Source: JALYTY01 sp964546935 (GTDB taxonomy: Bacteria; Vulcanimicrobiota; Vulcanimicrobiia; Vulcanimicrobiales; Vulcanimicrobiaceae). Taken from it: a DNA stretch of 64,000 nt. How positions within the stretch are numbered: position 1 is the stretch's first letter; every line of letters begins with the position of its first letter. The stretch covers positions 1 through 64,000 of the forward strand of contig CAZJLJ010000009.1 of assembly GCA_964546935.1 (NCBI GenBank), read 5' to 3'. The notes under the pieces are model-generated. The model worked only from the letters and a program-made list of their open reading frames with translations, was not told the DNA's origin and did no database searches. Shown here piece after piece: positions 1 through 7,654 of the stretch. A program made the translations under genes and the position numbers.

Positions 1-55
1 GAGCAGCTGATTCGTAATCAGCAGGTCGCCGGTTCGAGTCCGGCCGTCGGCTCCA
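1..55 (+). tRNA. tRNA-Thr (anticodon CGT), 3' part
   Basis: The window begins inside a tRNA. The anticodon arm is a 5-bp stem (6-10 with 18-22) around a 7-nt loop at 11-17 with anticodon CGT at 13-15, which reads the threonine codon ACG. The T arm is a perfect 5-bp stem closing TTCGAGT. The acceptor 3' strand is followed by an encoded CCA ending at 55. The acceptor 5' strand and D arm lie before the window, so the gene is partial only because of the window edge. Confidence 0.9.
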
Positions 56-62
56 TTTACGA

Positions 63-86
63 AGCCCGCATTTCGCGGGCTTTTTT
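63..86 (+). terminator. Rho-independent terminator after the tRNA
   Basis: A perfect 7-bp stem (AGCCCGC at 63-69 with GCGGGCT at 75-81) and a 5-nt loop run directly into six T residues, ending 31 bp after the tRNA CCA. This is a textbook intrinsic terminator for the tRNA transcript. Confidence 0.85.
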
Positions 87-212
87 AATTCATCGTGATA
101 CGTGAAAGCCAATATGTAGCAATCAGTACCAGTTGGTGATGATTACAGTCGCAATTGCAACACCCAATTGTGTGCTTTTTGTAAACGATTCGTGCTATTC
201 CTGACAAAGAAA

Positions 213-258
213 GGTTAAAGCACCGTTAAGCTGCGTATTTAGTCGCTGGGTCGATAAT
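213..258 (+). promoter_or_regulatory. Putative activator box and -10 upstream of the lipoprotein gene
   Basis: Two TTAA-centred hexamers (TTAAAG at 215, TTAAGC at 226) are spaced exactly 11 bp, one helical turn, and a -10-like GATAAT follows at 253-258 without an obvious -35. Direct repeats of TTAA-type hexamers at 11 bp are the architecture of OmpR/PhoB-family sites. Similar arrays lie before the aquaporin gene and two of the receptor genes. The assignment is inferred. The rest of 87-310 shows nothing else I can name; a GGAGG at 292-296 lies 14 nt before the ATG. Confidence 0.3.
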
Positions 259-310
259 TGTCGCACCCATGTTTTCTGCACTTTTCGTAGTGGAGGTTTG
301 TCTTTAACCG

Positions 311-1291
311 ATGCATAGAGCTACTAGACTTGTAGCCCTTGGTGCTATTTCTGCGGTCCTGGCCGCGTGTAGCGCAGGTGGCTCCTCTAATCCAACGGTT
401 CCTTCCGCGACATCAGGCAACGGCATAACTCCCCAGGCCGTCTATCCCCGATCTGAAACCACAAGCGACGGCCACGTCATAACGTATTTCTATAACCGCG
501 ACATCGAGTTGAGCGGTCGCGTGAGCAGCGGAAACGGTGGAAGCACCGGAGTTCGGCCGCTCTCCATCATCTCGGGCCTCATGACGTATCACGGTGGCCC
601 GATTCAAACGGCTCCGAAAATTTACGTCGTGTTGTGGGGCAGCGCATGGAATGGTTCCGGTGATCCCGACAACGTGAAAACGACGTATACGAATTTCATC
701 AGCGGTGTGGGCGGAAGCCAATGGCTGAGTTCGGTTACGCAGTATACGCAATCGAACGGTGCGCACGTCGGCAACGCGGCCGGCAGTTACGCCGGTACGT
801 GGAACGATACGACCAACGCAATTCCGCGCTTTAGGAGCGGATCGTATCAAAGCTATCTCGCCGCGGAAGCGCAACGCGCTGCAGCGCACTTCGGCGATTA
901 CAGCGCAAGTGCGAGCTATATCATCGCACTGCCGCACGGCGTAAGCGTGCCGGGCTTCGGCACGCAGTACTGTGCGTGGCATAGCAGCACGAGTTCGACC
1001 GGCGGCACGCTCGCGTACACGAACTTGCCGTACATGCCGGATGCCGGCGCAAATTGCGGGTCGGGATCGGTGAACAATCCTGGAACCAACGACGGCGTCA
1101 GCATTGTTGGCGGTCACGAGCAGGCCGAAACCGAAACCGATCCGCAACCGAACACGGGTTGGCTCGATTCCGGAAACAACGAAAACGGCGATAAGTGCGC
1201 GTGGGTGAACCTGCAGAACACTTCGTTCTCAACGGGATCCTTCCCAACGCAACCGCTGTGGAGCAACTCCGCGAACGGATGCGTACAATAG
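311..1291 (+). CDS. Secreted lipoprotein, putative HExxE metalloprotease-like (EXORDIUM-like family)
   Basis: A 326-residue exported protein. The N-terminus has a basic n-region, a hydrophobic stretch and a lipobox LAAC with Cys20 as the lipidation site, followed by a Ser/Gly-rich linker, so it is probably anchored on the outer face of a membrane. The body opens with a MTYHGGP-type segment and a VVLWGS strand. H269, E270 and E273 form an HExxE motif inside GGHEQAETETDP, followed by a GWLD segment. This arrangement resembles secreted proteins related to plant EXORDIUM/phosphate-induced protein 1, where the role of the His/Glu motif is not settled. Substrate unknown. It is monocistronic: a tRNA terminator lies upstream and a hairpin follows the stop. 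Confidence 0.7.
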   Translation: MHRATRLVALGAISAVLAACSAGGSSNPTVPSATSGNGITPQAVYPRSETTSDGHVITYFYNRDIELSGRVSSGNGGSTGVRPLSIISGLMTYHGGPIQTAPKIYVVLWGSAWNGSGDPDNVKTTYTNFISGVGGSQWLSSVTQYTQSNGAHVGNAAGSYAGTWNDTTNAIPRFRSGSYQSYLAAEAQRAAAHFGDYSASASYIIALPHGVSVPGFGTQYCAWHSSTSSTGGTLAYTNLPYMPDAGANCGSGSVNNPGTNDGVSIVGGHEQAETETDPQPNTGWLDSGNNENGDKCAWVNLQNTSFSTGSFPTQPLWSNSANGCVQ

Positions 1292-1317
1292 CGACGCTTT
1301 AGTGTCGCTATCGTTCG

Positions 1318-1350
1318 AAGGGGAGTTCGTGTGGAGCGGGCTCCCTTTCT
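1318..1350 (+). terminator. Probable intrinsic terminator
   Basis: AAGGGGAG at 1318-1325 pairs with CTCCCTTT at 1341-1348 (8 bp with one G-T wobble), followed by a pyrimidine tract. A second small hairpin (TAGCGAC at 1289-1295 with GTCGCTA at 1304-1310) sits on the stop codon of the preceding gene. Together they probably end the lipoprotein transcript. Confidence 0.45.
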
Positions 1351-1370
1351 CTTTCTAACGAATTAGAAAG
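1351..1370. promoter_or_regulatory. Perfect 8-bp inverted repeat at the phzF-like start
   Basis: CTTTCTAA at 1351-1358 and TTAGAAAG at 1363-1370 form a perfect inverted repeat with a 4-nt loop, only 4 nt before the ATG at 1375. In RNA it would enclose the purine-rich GAAAG that could act as ribosome-binding site; as DNA it could be an operator. No data choose between these. Confidence 0.4.
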
Positions 1371-1374
1371 TAAG

Positions 1375-2259
1375 ATGCGAACGATTGAATATCAAGTCGT
1401 GGACGTTTTTACCGAGCACGCTCTCGAAGGAAATCCGTTAGCGGTCTTCCCGAATGCTGATGGACTCGATGAAATGATGATGCAGGCCATTGCGCGTGAA
1501 CTGAACCTTTCCGAAACGTCGTTCATTTTGCCGCCGTCCGATGCGCGTTTTGCTGCGCGCGTAAGGATCTTCACGCCGGCGTACGAGATGCTTTTCGCCG
1601 GTCATCCGACAATTGGAACGGCATTCGTAATGCGCGAGCGTGGCCTTGTAGGACGCGACATCGAGCGCTTCATCCTTGAGGAAAAAATCGGTCCGGTGCC
1701 GGTCCGCGTCGAACGATCGGAAAACCCGGCAATTTGGCTCACGACTCCGGCGATACGGAAAGGCGAAACGTTCGATGCGGCATTCGCAGCGCAAACCGTG
1801 AGCTTAATCGAAGAAGACCTTTTGCCCAATGTTCCGCCCCAACTGTTGAGCGCCGGCAATCCAAATCTCTACATCGCGGTTCAAGATAAAGCGGCCGTCG
1901 ATCGAGCGGTGCCGAACGCGGCGCAGATCGCGGAGATTCCCGTCGGAGAAGATGGCCCGCCGTGCGTATTCGTATTTACGCCGACGGCGCAAGGTGCGTA
2001 TGCACGGATGTTTGCGCAAGAACACGGTGTCGCTGAAGATCCCGCAACCGGCAGTGCAACCGGACCGCTCGCGGCGTACATGATGGAACACGGTTTGGCC
2101 CCACATCAAGACGGAGCACGATTCGTTAGCGAACAAGGAACGAAAATGAAGCGACGCAGTTTGCTTCACGTCCTGATTCATGGCGATTACGGCGCGTCCG
2201 GAATCGAAGTTGGCGGCCACGTCGTGCCCGTAATAAGTGCTGCAATATCGATCCCTTGA
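1375..2259 (+). CDS. PhzF family isomerase/epimerase
   Basis: A 294-residue protein of the phenazine-biosynthesis PhzF family (diaminopimelate-epimerase-like fold). Evident hallmarks are the N-terminal QVVDVFT strand, EGNPLAVF near residues 18-25, the catalytic-region glutamate in NLSETSF (about residue 47), FAGHPTIGTAF (about 75-85), and the C-terminal EDPATGSATGPLAAY segment. Full length for the family. PhzF paralogues are common and mostly of unknown substrate. No other phenazine genes are nearby, so a general isomerase role is more likely than phenazine synthesis. Confidence 0.85.
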   Translation: MRTIEYQVVDVFTEHALEGNPLAVFPNADGLDEMMMQAIARELNLSETSFILPPSDARFAARVRIFTPAYEMLFAGHPTIGTAFVMRERGLVGRDIERFILEEKIGPVPVRVERSENPAIWLTTPAIRKGETFDAAFAAQTVSLIEEDLLPNVPPQLLSAGNPNLYIAVQDKAAVDRAVPNAAQIAEIPVGEDGPPCVFVFTPTAQGAYARMFAQEHGVAEDPATGSATGPLAAYMMEHGLAPHQDGARFVSEQGTKMKRRSLLHVLIHGDYGASGIEVGGHVVPVISAAISIP

Positions 2260-2272
2260 TCGAGCGCTTGCG

Positions 2273-2291
2273 AGCCTCATGGCTTGAGGCT
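2273..2291. other. Short hairpin before the SRPBCC-like gene
   Basis: AGCCTCA (2273-2279) and TGAGGCT (2285-2291) form a perfect 7-bp stem with a 5-nt loop in the 43-bp gap before the next ATG. No T-run follows, so it may be a weak terminator of the phzF-like gene or a translational element. Confidence 0.35.
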
Positions 2292-2302
2292 AAGATGCGG
2301 GC

Positions 2303-2803
2303 ATGAGCCACGCAATCGAGCTTTCGCAAGAGCTGAACCTTCCGGGAAGCGACGTGCTCGCCGCGGGAAACGAAATCATGGAAGCGATTGAACAGCGGAC
2401 GCCGCCCTACGACGCGGTTTGGCTTTCCGTAAACCTGCGAGACCTGAAAATCCCGTTCGATGCAGAGCTTCGCGTTCCGGTGCGGGCGCGCGTCGAACGC
2501 GAGCCGGGCCGTTGGCAGTGCCGCATCGAGATTGGTGCGGAAGAAGGTTCGCAACTCTTTCCGCGATTCGATGGAATGCTGACCGTCACGCCGGAAGAAC
2601 CGGGGCAATCGCGCTTATCGCTCTCCGGAAGCTACGATACGCCACTCGGCCTGCTTGGCTACGCGATCGATGCGACGCTGTTAAGCGGCGTTGCCGAGGG
2701 AAGCTTGGAAGACTTTCTCGAGTGGCTTTCGCGTGATATCGCGGAGCGGGCGTTGAAATCCGAGCAAAGCCGGCTCAACCAAGCTCGCAACCGCCACCGG
2801 TAA
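2303..2803 (+). CDS. SRPBCC/START-like protein, paralogue of the gene at 16453-17037
   Basis: A 166-residue soluble protein with no signal peptide. Its C-terminal half contains FPRFDGML-type, SLSGSYDTPLG-type and AEGSLEDFLEWL segments that align with the protein encoded at 16453-17037 (YPSFEGEL, LEGHYTPPLG, AEATVHHLLEGL). This pattern of strands followed by a long C-terminal helix is typical of SRPBCC (polyketide cyclase/START-like) ligand-binding folds. The assignment is from the pattern, and function is unknown. It sits between the phzF-like gene and a divergently independent TetR promoter. Confidence 0.65.
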   Translation: MSHAIELSQELNLPGSDVLAAGNEIMEAIEQRTPPYDAVWLSVNLRDLKIPFDAELRVPVRARVEREPGRWQCRIEIGAEEGSQLFPRFDGMLTVTPEEPGQSRLSLSGSYDTPLGLLGYAIDATLLSGVAEGSLEDFLEWLSRDIAERALKSEQSRLNQARNRHR

Positions 2804-2832
2804 AGAAAGCTAAGCACGCCGGGCCAGTCTGC

Positions 2833-2861
2833 TTGACAAATCCAAGACGACCGGTCATATT
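2833..2861 (+). promoter_or_regulatory. Sigma70-type promoter with internal palindrome (candidate TetR operator)
   Basis: A consensus TTGACA at 2833-2838 is separated by 17 bp from CATATT at 2856-2861. The GTG start codon follows at 2868, so the transcript would be nearly leaderless. The spacer holds the perfect palindrome GACCGGTC (2848-2855), well placed for autorepression by the TetR-family protein encoded next. The promoter is seen; the operator role is inferred. Confidence 0.55.
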
Positions 2862-2867
2862 TAAGGC

Positions 2868-3446
2868 GTGCCAAGAAGTAGCGTGCGCGAGCAACTCCTC
2901 TCCGCGGGTCTCCGGACCTTGCATCGCCGCGGGTTCAACGCGGCGAGCGTTCAGGACATCACCGAGGCCGCCGGGGTTCCGAAGGGCTCGTTTTACAACC
3001 ACTTCGAAAGCAAAGAAGCGCTCGGCGCCGAGGCAGTGCAAAGATACATGGATAGAGCGGAGTCGCGGTTGGACGCATTGCGCGATCCATCGGTCCCGCC
3101 TTTACTTCGTCTGCGGCAGTATTTCGAGGGCCTGAACGAGCTGTGTGCAGGTAATGAATCCATTTCCGGATGCCTGCTGGGTAACTTCGGCGCCGAGCTC
3201 TCCAGCCAAAGCGCCCTGATTCGTGAATGCGTAGCACGGGCGTTCGAGCGGCAAGCCGATGCGCTTGCTATGCCGATTGAAGAGGCGCAGAAAACGGGCG
3301 ACATTTCGAGCGACGCCGCTCCGAAAACGCTCGCGGCATTTCTCATAAACGCGTGGCAAGGCGCCGTCATGCGAGCAAAAGTCGAAAAAGACTCGGCGCC
3401 GCTGGCGCTTTTTCTAAACATCACCTTCTCAAAAGTTCTGAGCTAA
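2868..3446 (+). CDS. TetR/AcrR family transcriptional regulator
   Basis: A 192-residue repressor. The N-terminal HTH (about residues 8-50) carries the classic GFNAASVQDITEAAGV...GSFYNHFESKEAL signature. The C-terminal ligand domain resembles the group with a GCLLGNFGAELS segment seen in regulators of drug or aldehyde/quinone response. The GTG start at 2868 fits the promoter. It is followed after 4 bp by an SDR oxidoreductase gene, the usual regulator-target pairing, so it probably represses both genes from the 2833 promoter. Confidence 0.88.
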   Translation: MPRSSVREQLLSAGLRTLHRRGFNAASVQDITEAAGVPKGSFYNHFESKEALGAEAVQRYMDRAESRLDALRDPSVPPLLRLRQYFEGLNELCAGNESISGCLLGNFGAELSSQSALIRECVARAFERQADALAMPIEEAQKTGDISSDAAPKTLAAFLINAWQGAVMRAKVEKDSAPLALFLNITFSKVLS

Positions 3447-3450
3447 ATAA

Positions 3451-4149
3451 GTGAAAATCAAAAATTCCGTGGCATTCGTTACGGGTGCCAATCGCGGTTT
3501 CGGTGCCGCCCTCGTTACCGAGTTGTTGCGTGCCGGTGCGCGAAAAGTTTACGCTGCGGCGCGCGAAAGATTCGAGATAATCGATCCGCGCGTCGAGTAT
3601 GTGCGGCTCGATGTCACGAAATTGGAAGAGATCGAAGCTGCTGCTCTGCAGTGCGGCGATGTCGATCTGCTCGTGAATAATGCGGGCGTTGCGCACTTCA
3701 AGAGCTTTCTCTCCGGCGATGCGATAGCGGCCGCGCGTTCCGAACTCGAAATAAATTATATTGCGCCGCTTGCATTAAGCCAGGCATTTGCTCCGATCCT
3801 AGCGCGCAACGGCGGCGGAGCGATCGTAAACGTCTTATCAATCGTGAGCTGGCTCAACGTCAAAGAGTTCGCGACGTATAGCGCTTCCAAAGCCGCCGCA
3901 TGGTCCTTGACGAACGGTTTGCGCAGCGAGCTTCGCCACCAGGGTACGCACGTAATGGCAGTGCATGTCGGCTTCATGGACACGGATATGACGCGCAACA
4001 TCGACGCGCCCAAATCAAATACCAATGAAGTCGCGCGGCACATAATCAACTCGCTTGAGGCCGGAGACGAAGAAGCGCTCGCCGACGAATTGACGCGTAA
4101 AACGAGCCGGGGGCTTTTCGCGGAGCCCGGCGTCTATCTCAGCCGCTAG
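3451..4149 (+). CDS. SDR family NAD(P)-dependent oxidoreductase
   Basis: A 232-residue classical short-chain dehydrogenase. The cofactor motif TGANRGFG is at about residues 11-18, NNAG at about 76-79, and the catalytic residues are Ser130, Tyr143 and Lys147 (YSASK). The start is GTG with a poor ribosome site, consistent with coupling to the TetR gene 4 bp upstream. Substrate unknown; regulator pairing suggests an inducible detoxification or carbonyl reduction role. Confidence 0.87.
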   Translation: MKIKNSVAFVTGANRGFGAALVTELLRAGARKVYAAARERFEIIDPRVEYVRLDVTKLEEIEAAALQCGDVDLLVNNAGVAHFKSFLSGDAIAAARSELEINYIAPLALSQAFAPILARNGGGAIVNVLSIVSWLNVKEFATYSASKAAAWSLTNGLRSELRHQGTHVMAVHVGFMDTDMTRNIDAPKSNTNEVARHIINSLEAGDEEALADELTRKTSRGLFAEPGVYLSR

Positions 4150-4199
4150 AAGCCGACGCAAGTTATTCTTTCGCCCCGAATAGGCGCCGACGTGCGTAT

Positions 4200-4222
4200 G
4201 TGCCGAAACAGCGTTTCGGCAC
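4200..4222. terminator. Perfect 10-bp hairpin between the SDR and SpoIIE-like genes
   Basis: GTGCCGAAAC (4200-4209) and GTTTCGGCAC (4213-4222) form a perfect 10-bp stem with a 3-nt loop. No T-run follows, so it could be a Rho-assisted terminator of the TetR-SDR operon or a protein-binding site. The remainder of 4150-4304 shows no gene; the next start has GAGGTGAG directly before ATG. Confidence 0.5.
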
Positions 4223-4304
4223 CGTGCTCACCGGGTATTCCATAAGGCGAATGCGGCGGGCCCGGTTTGGGACCGCCGAGGCGTGGTCGTTTTTCTGAGG
4301 TGAG

Positions 4305-5972
4305 ATGTCGGTCGTTGAGCGCAACGTAGCCAGGGTGCGCACGGACAAACTCGCGCTATTGGTCCGTGCAGGCGAGATTTTTCATCAATCGCTTGAGATT
4401 GAAGAAACTCTCTATAACGTTGCTAGACTCGCAGTCGAATCGTTCGCCGACCTGTGCCTCTTCGATTTGCTCGACGAACGGTCCGAGCGATTGTATGTAA
4501 CTGCCGGTGCACACCGCGATCCTTCGATGGAACGCCTCATCAAGAAAGTCGAAGGGCTGCTCTACAATGCGGAGTTTCGTCTCCACCCCGTTCTGCGAGT
4601 AACGCAAACCGGTGAGCCTTTTTTCATTCCGGTTATCGACGAAAAAGCTATTGAAGCTCATGCGGCCTCGCGGCAGCACGCGGAGTACATGCGCGAGCTT
4701 GGATACAAATCCAAAATCGTTGTTCCGGTAACGGCTCAAGGGCAAATTTTCGGTGCGTTAACCTTTGTTCTAACGCGCGAAAACGCGAACTTCGACAGTG
4801 CCGACGTTGAGTTCGCTATCGATCTCGGGCGACGCGCTGGGCTCGCGATTGCGAACGCAAAGCAGTACCATCGCGAACAATACGTTGCCGCAACGCTGCA
4901 GCGTGCTTTCCTCACGCGAGACTTTCCCAATTGCGAGAACTTACGCTTTTCCGCGCTCTACCGTCCGGGCCTGAGTGACGCTGAGCTGGGTGGCGATTGG
5001 TACGACGCATTCAAATTGCGTAACGGAAAGATTTTGATGACCATCGGCGACGTTACCGGGAAGGGTCTCGAAGCCGCGCGTTTGATGGTGCAGATTCGCC
5101 AAGCGATAAGAATCGGCTCGATCCGGTTCGACGATCCGGCTGAAATACTAAAACTCGTTAACGAAGTCTTGTTGCTCGATCCCTCGGCGCAACTCGCAAC
5201 GGCGTTCGTGGCACTCTTGGATCCCGACACCTTCGAACTCGTTTATGCGTCGGCCGGCCACGTGCCGCCGTTTTGCCGGCTTGCCGATGGGACGATCGAA
5301 GAACTGTTGGAACCCGCACCGCCGTTGGGCATTTCAATGGATATCGAAATCCAATCGAATCACAGGCATATGGCCGACGGTTCGATGCTTGTGATGTATA
5401 CGGACGGCGTTACCGAGATTTGCCGGGATGCCGTGCGTGGCGAGGAGATGCTAAAAGACGTGTTACGCGGCGACAGCATCTTGCGGAGCGCCGATCCTGC
5501 GCGTTTCGTTGAACGCGCCATCTCAGGGAACGTGCCGCGCGATGACATAGCCATCTTGGTCGCTCGGTTCGGATGCTCAGAACCGAAGTGGCGCTTTGAT
5601 GGCGGCGACCCGCGTGCGGCGTTTGCCGTGAAGTCGGAGTTTCTGCATGCCGTCGAAGAAGTCTCGGGTGTCGCGGCAAGGGATCTCAACTCGTGCGAAC
5701 TCATTTTTGCCGAATTGATCGGCAATTGCGTCCGCCACGCCGGTGGGCCGCTGAGCATCTCGCTTGAAGTTAGCGACCGCATAAGGCTCCATGTCATCGA
5801 TGAGGGTCCCGGGTTCGATTACGATCCGAAGCTCCCCATTGATATTTGGGCGGAATCCGGCCGTGGACTTTTCTTGATTTCTCAACTTGCCGATGGCGTC
5901 ACCGTAAGGCGTTTGCCGGGTTGCGGAAGCCACATCTCCGTAGACTTGCCTGTCGATATCGCTGCGTCTTAA
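4305..5972 (+). CDS. GAF - PP2C/SpoIIE phosphatase - HATPase (RsbU/RsbW fusion) regulator
   Basis: A 555-residue soluble signalling protein with three modules: an N-terminal GAF sensor (about 20-190), a SpoIIE/RsbU-type PP2C phosphatase (about 205-415) and a C-terminal GHKL ATPase/anti-sigma kinase domain (about 425-550). The PP2C metal ligands are visible as GGDWYD (Asp231, Asp234), GDVTGKGLEA, YTDGVTE and RDDIAIL. The kinase has ELIGNCVRHAG (N box), DEGPGFD and GRGLFLI. In partner-switching systems the phosphatase dephosphorylates, and the kinase phosphorylates, a STAS anti-anti-sigma factor; having both on one chain makes the protein a self-contained switch. No STAS or sigma gene is adjacent. 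A lone HATPase lies at 42204-42671. Confidence 0.9.
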   Translation: MSVVERNVARVRTDKLALLVRAGEIFHQSLEIEETLYNVARLAVESFADLCLFDLLDERSERLYVTAGAHRDPSMERLIKKVEGLLYNAEFRLHPVLRVTQTGEPFFIPVIDEKAIEAHAASRQHAEYMRELGYKSKIVVPVTAQGQIFGALTFVLTRENANFDSADVEFAIDLGRRAGLAIANAKQYHREQYVAATLQRAFLTRDFPNCENLRFSALYRPGLSDAELGGDWYDAFKLRNGKILMTIGDVTGKGLEAARLMVQIRQAIRIGSIRFDDPAEILKLVNEVLLLDPSAQLATAFVALLDPDTFELVYASAGHVPPFCRLADGTIEELLEPAPPLGISMDIEIQSNHRHMADGSMLVMYTDGVTEICRDAVRGEEMLKDVLRGDSILRSADPARFVERAISGNVPRDDIAILVARFGCSEPKWRFDGGDPRAAFAVKSEFLHAVEEVSGVAARDLNSCELIFAELIGNCVRHAGGPLSISLEVSDRIRLHVIDEGPGFDYDPKLPIDIWAESGRGLFLISQLADGVTVRRLPGCGSHISVDLPVDIAAS

Positions 5973-5973
5973 C

Positions 5974-7575
5974 TCATCGCACGTCCCAATTTTCGGGACT
6001 CACGGGAAAACGCAACATATTCTTAGCGTATCCTGTAACGCGATCGTTTAGTCCCTCGAAGTAGATCTCGTTGTATAACGGAACTTCCGGCACGTCCCGA
6101 TAGACCAGTCGCTCCATCCCGTCAAAGTCGGCGTATCTTTGCTTCTCTATCGGAACGCGGGCTTGATCTTCGAAAAGCGCATCCAACTCGTGCGAGCAAT
6201 ACCGCGAATGATTGTCTCCGCCGTTTACGGCTTCACTGCAGAGCAAGTTTACCGATTGTTCAGGATCGCTTCCGCCGATCCACGACTCGCCCATCATCGC
6301 TGCACGTCCGCTGCGAAGCGGGCCTTCTAGGCTGAACCAGATATTCGTGGTGTACGGCTTGATCGAAACGTGCATTCCGGCGGCCGCGAGTTGCGACTGA
6401 ATTAAGGTTGCAGCACGGACGTTGATAGGATCGTCTGCGTTCGTTCCAAGCACCATATTGAGCGGGTGGCCGTCGCGGCGGCGTTCCCCGTCGACCATAC
6501 GCCAGCCGGCCGCATCCAGTTCGCGATTCACTGCCGCTAGGTCGTGCGGATACGGTTTGAGATCTTGGTGCTTCCAACGCACGATCGGCGGTGGAAGAAA
6601 GGACGCGACCGTCGGAAATTCGTGATGCCATGCGTTGCTAAGCGCGTCATGGTCCAATGCGTAAGCAATGGCGCGGCGTACGTGAAGGTCATCCGTGGGC
6701 GCGAGTTGGGTTTGCAGGTACAGCAGTTCGTTGCCGTTTTCCGGAATACGCAGTACCTGCACGCCGCGTAAATGCGCGGCACGTTCAACGTTGTCCGCCG
6801 TGAGCGTTGCGAGGTCGACGGCGCCCGTTTGTAAAGCGACGAACTCGGAGTTCAGATTAGGAATGACCCGGAGTTCGATGCGCTGCAGTTTCGGTTTCGG
6901 CGAGTAGTATGGATTTGGTTCAAGCACGACACGGTCGCCGCGATTCCATTGCGTTACGCGAAAAGGCCCTGTTCCGAACGGTGCTTGTTCCCAAGGCGTT
7001 TCGACCACTTTCGTGTCTGCAAACGCATGCTGAGGCAAAATCCCGAAAGCGTAATCGGCTTGTGCAAATAGCACCCGGACGGCCGCATTCCACGGACGTC
7101 GAACCGTAATGACAACGGTGTGCGCATCCGGTGTGCGCAGCGATTCAATCCGCCGGTAAGGCTGGTCGGAGATCGTCCGGTTGCGAGGATCCAACAATGC
7201 GCGATAGGTGAAAGCAACGTCAGCCGACGTGAAAGGCCGGCCGTCGGCGAATCGCACCGGTCGAAGATGGTATGTAATTCGTTTACCATCGCGTGAAATG
7301 TCACCGTTTTCGCGGGTCGGAACGCGAGTGACAAGAATCGGAACGATGCGGTTGTCCGCGGAAAGTCCAACGAGCGTTTGGCAAAATAGTAAGTTGTACG
7401 CGATGATCGTTTGATCCGAAGCGATCAACGGATCCAGCGTAGCGGGGTCGCCGCTGTAAGCGATTCGCAACACGTGCGCACGGCGACCGGCGGCTGAAAA
7501 ACCGCCGCAACCGGCGAGCACTGCGGCGATGCAAAGCGCAAATGACGCCCGAAGAAAGAACGATCGCTGCGCCAT
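5974..7575 (-). CDS. ABC transporter substrate-binding lipoprotein, family 5 (peptide/nickel type)
   Basis: A 533-residue DppA/OppA-like (SBP_bac_5) protein. The signal peptide ends in the lipobox LAGC with Cys23. The mature part begins LRIAYSGDPATLDPL and contains the family YNLLFCQTLVGL, GPFRVTQW and YALDHDAL segments, so length and architecture are complete. It would bind peptides or other solutes in the periplasm for an ABC importer, but no permease or ATPase of this class is adjacent, so it is an orphan. Its stop is 1 bp from the convergent upstream gene. Confidence 0.9.
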   Translation of the reverse strand: MAQRSFFLRASFALCIAAVLAGCGGFSAAGRRAHVLRIAYSGDPATLDPLIASDQTIIAYNLLFCQTLVGLSADNRIVPILVTRVPTRENGDISRDGKRITYHLRPVRFADGRPFTSADVAFTYRALLDPRNRTISDQPYRRIESLRTPDAHTVVITVRRPWNAAVRVLFAQADYAFGILPQHAFADTKVVETPWEQAPFGTGPFRVTQWNRGDRVVLEPNPYYSPKPKLQRIELRVIPNLNSEFVALQTGAVDLATLTADNVERAAHLRGVQVLRIPENGNELLYLQTQLAPTDDLHVRRAIAYALDHDALSNAWHHEFPTVASFLPPPIVRWKHQDLKPYPHDLAAVNRELDAAGWRMVDGERRRDGHPLNMVLGTNADDPINVRAATLIQSQLAAAGMHVSIKPYTTNIWFSLEGPLRSGRAAMMGESWIGGSDPEQSVNLLCSEAVNGGDNHSRYCSHELDALFEDQARVPIEKQRYADFDGMERLVYRDVPEVPLYNEIYFEGLNDRVTGYAKNMLRFPVSPENWDVR

Positions 7576-7654
7576 GAGCGGGTTTTCTATGACCGCTCGC
7601 GAGCTTCCGCCGGCCGGAAGCCGGAATTGCGACCTTTATCGCTAATAGCGGTTC

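Noticed and set aside
413..1147. A 244-codon frame antisense to the lipoprotein gene
   Set aside because: No ribosome site and Arg/Ala/Val-rich translation without motifs; the plus strand has a signal peptide and conserved motifs.
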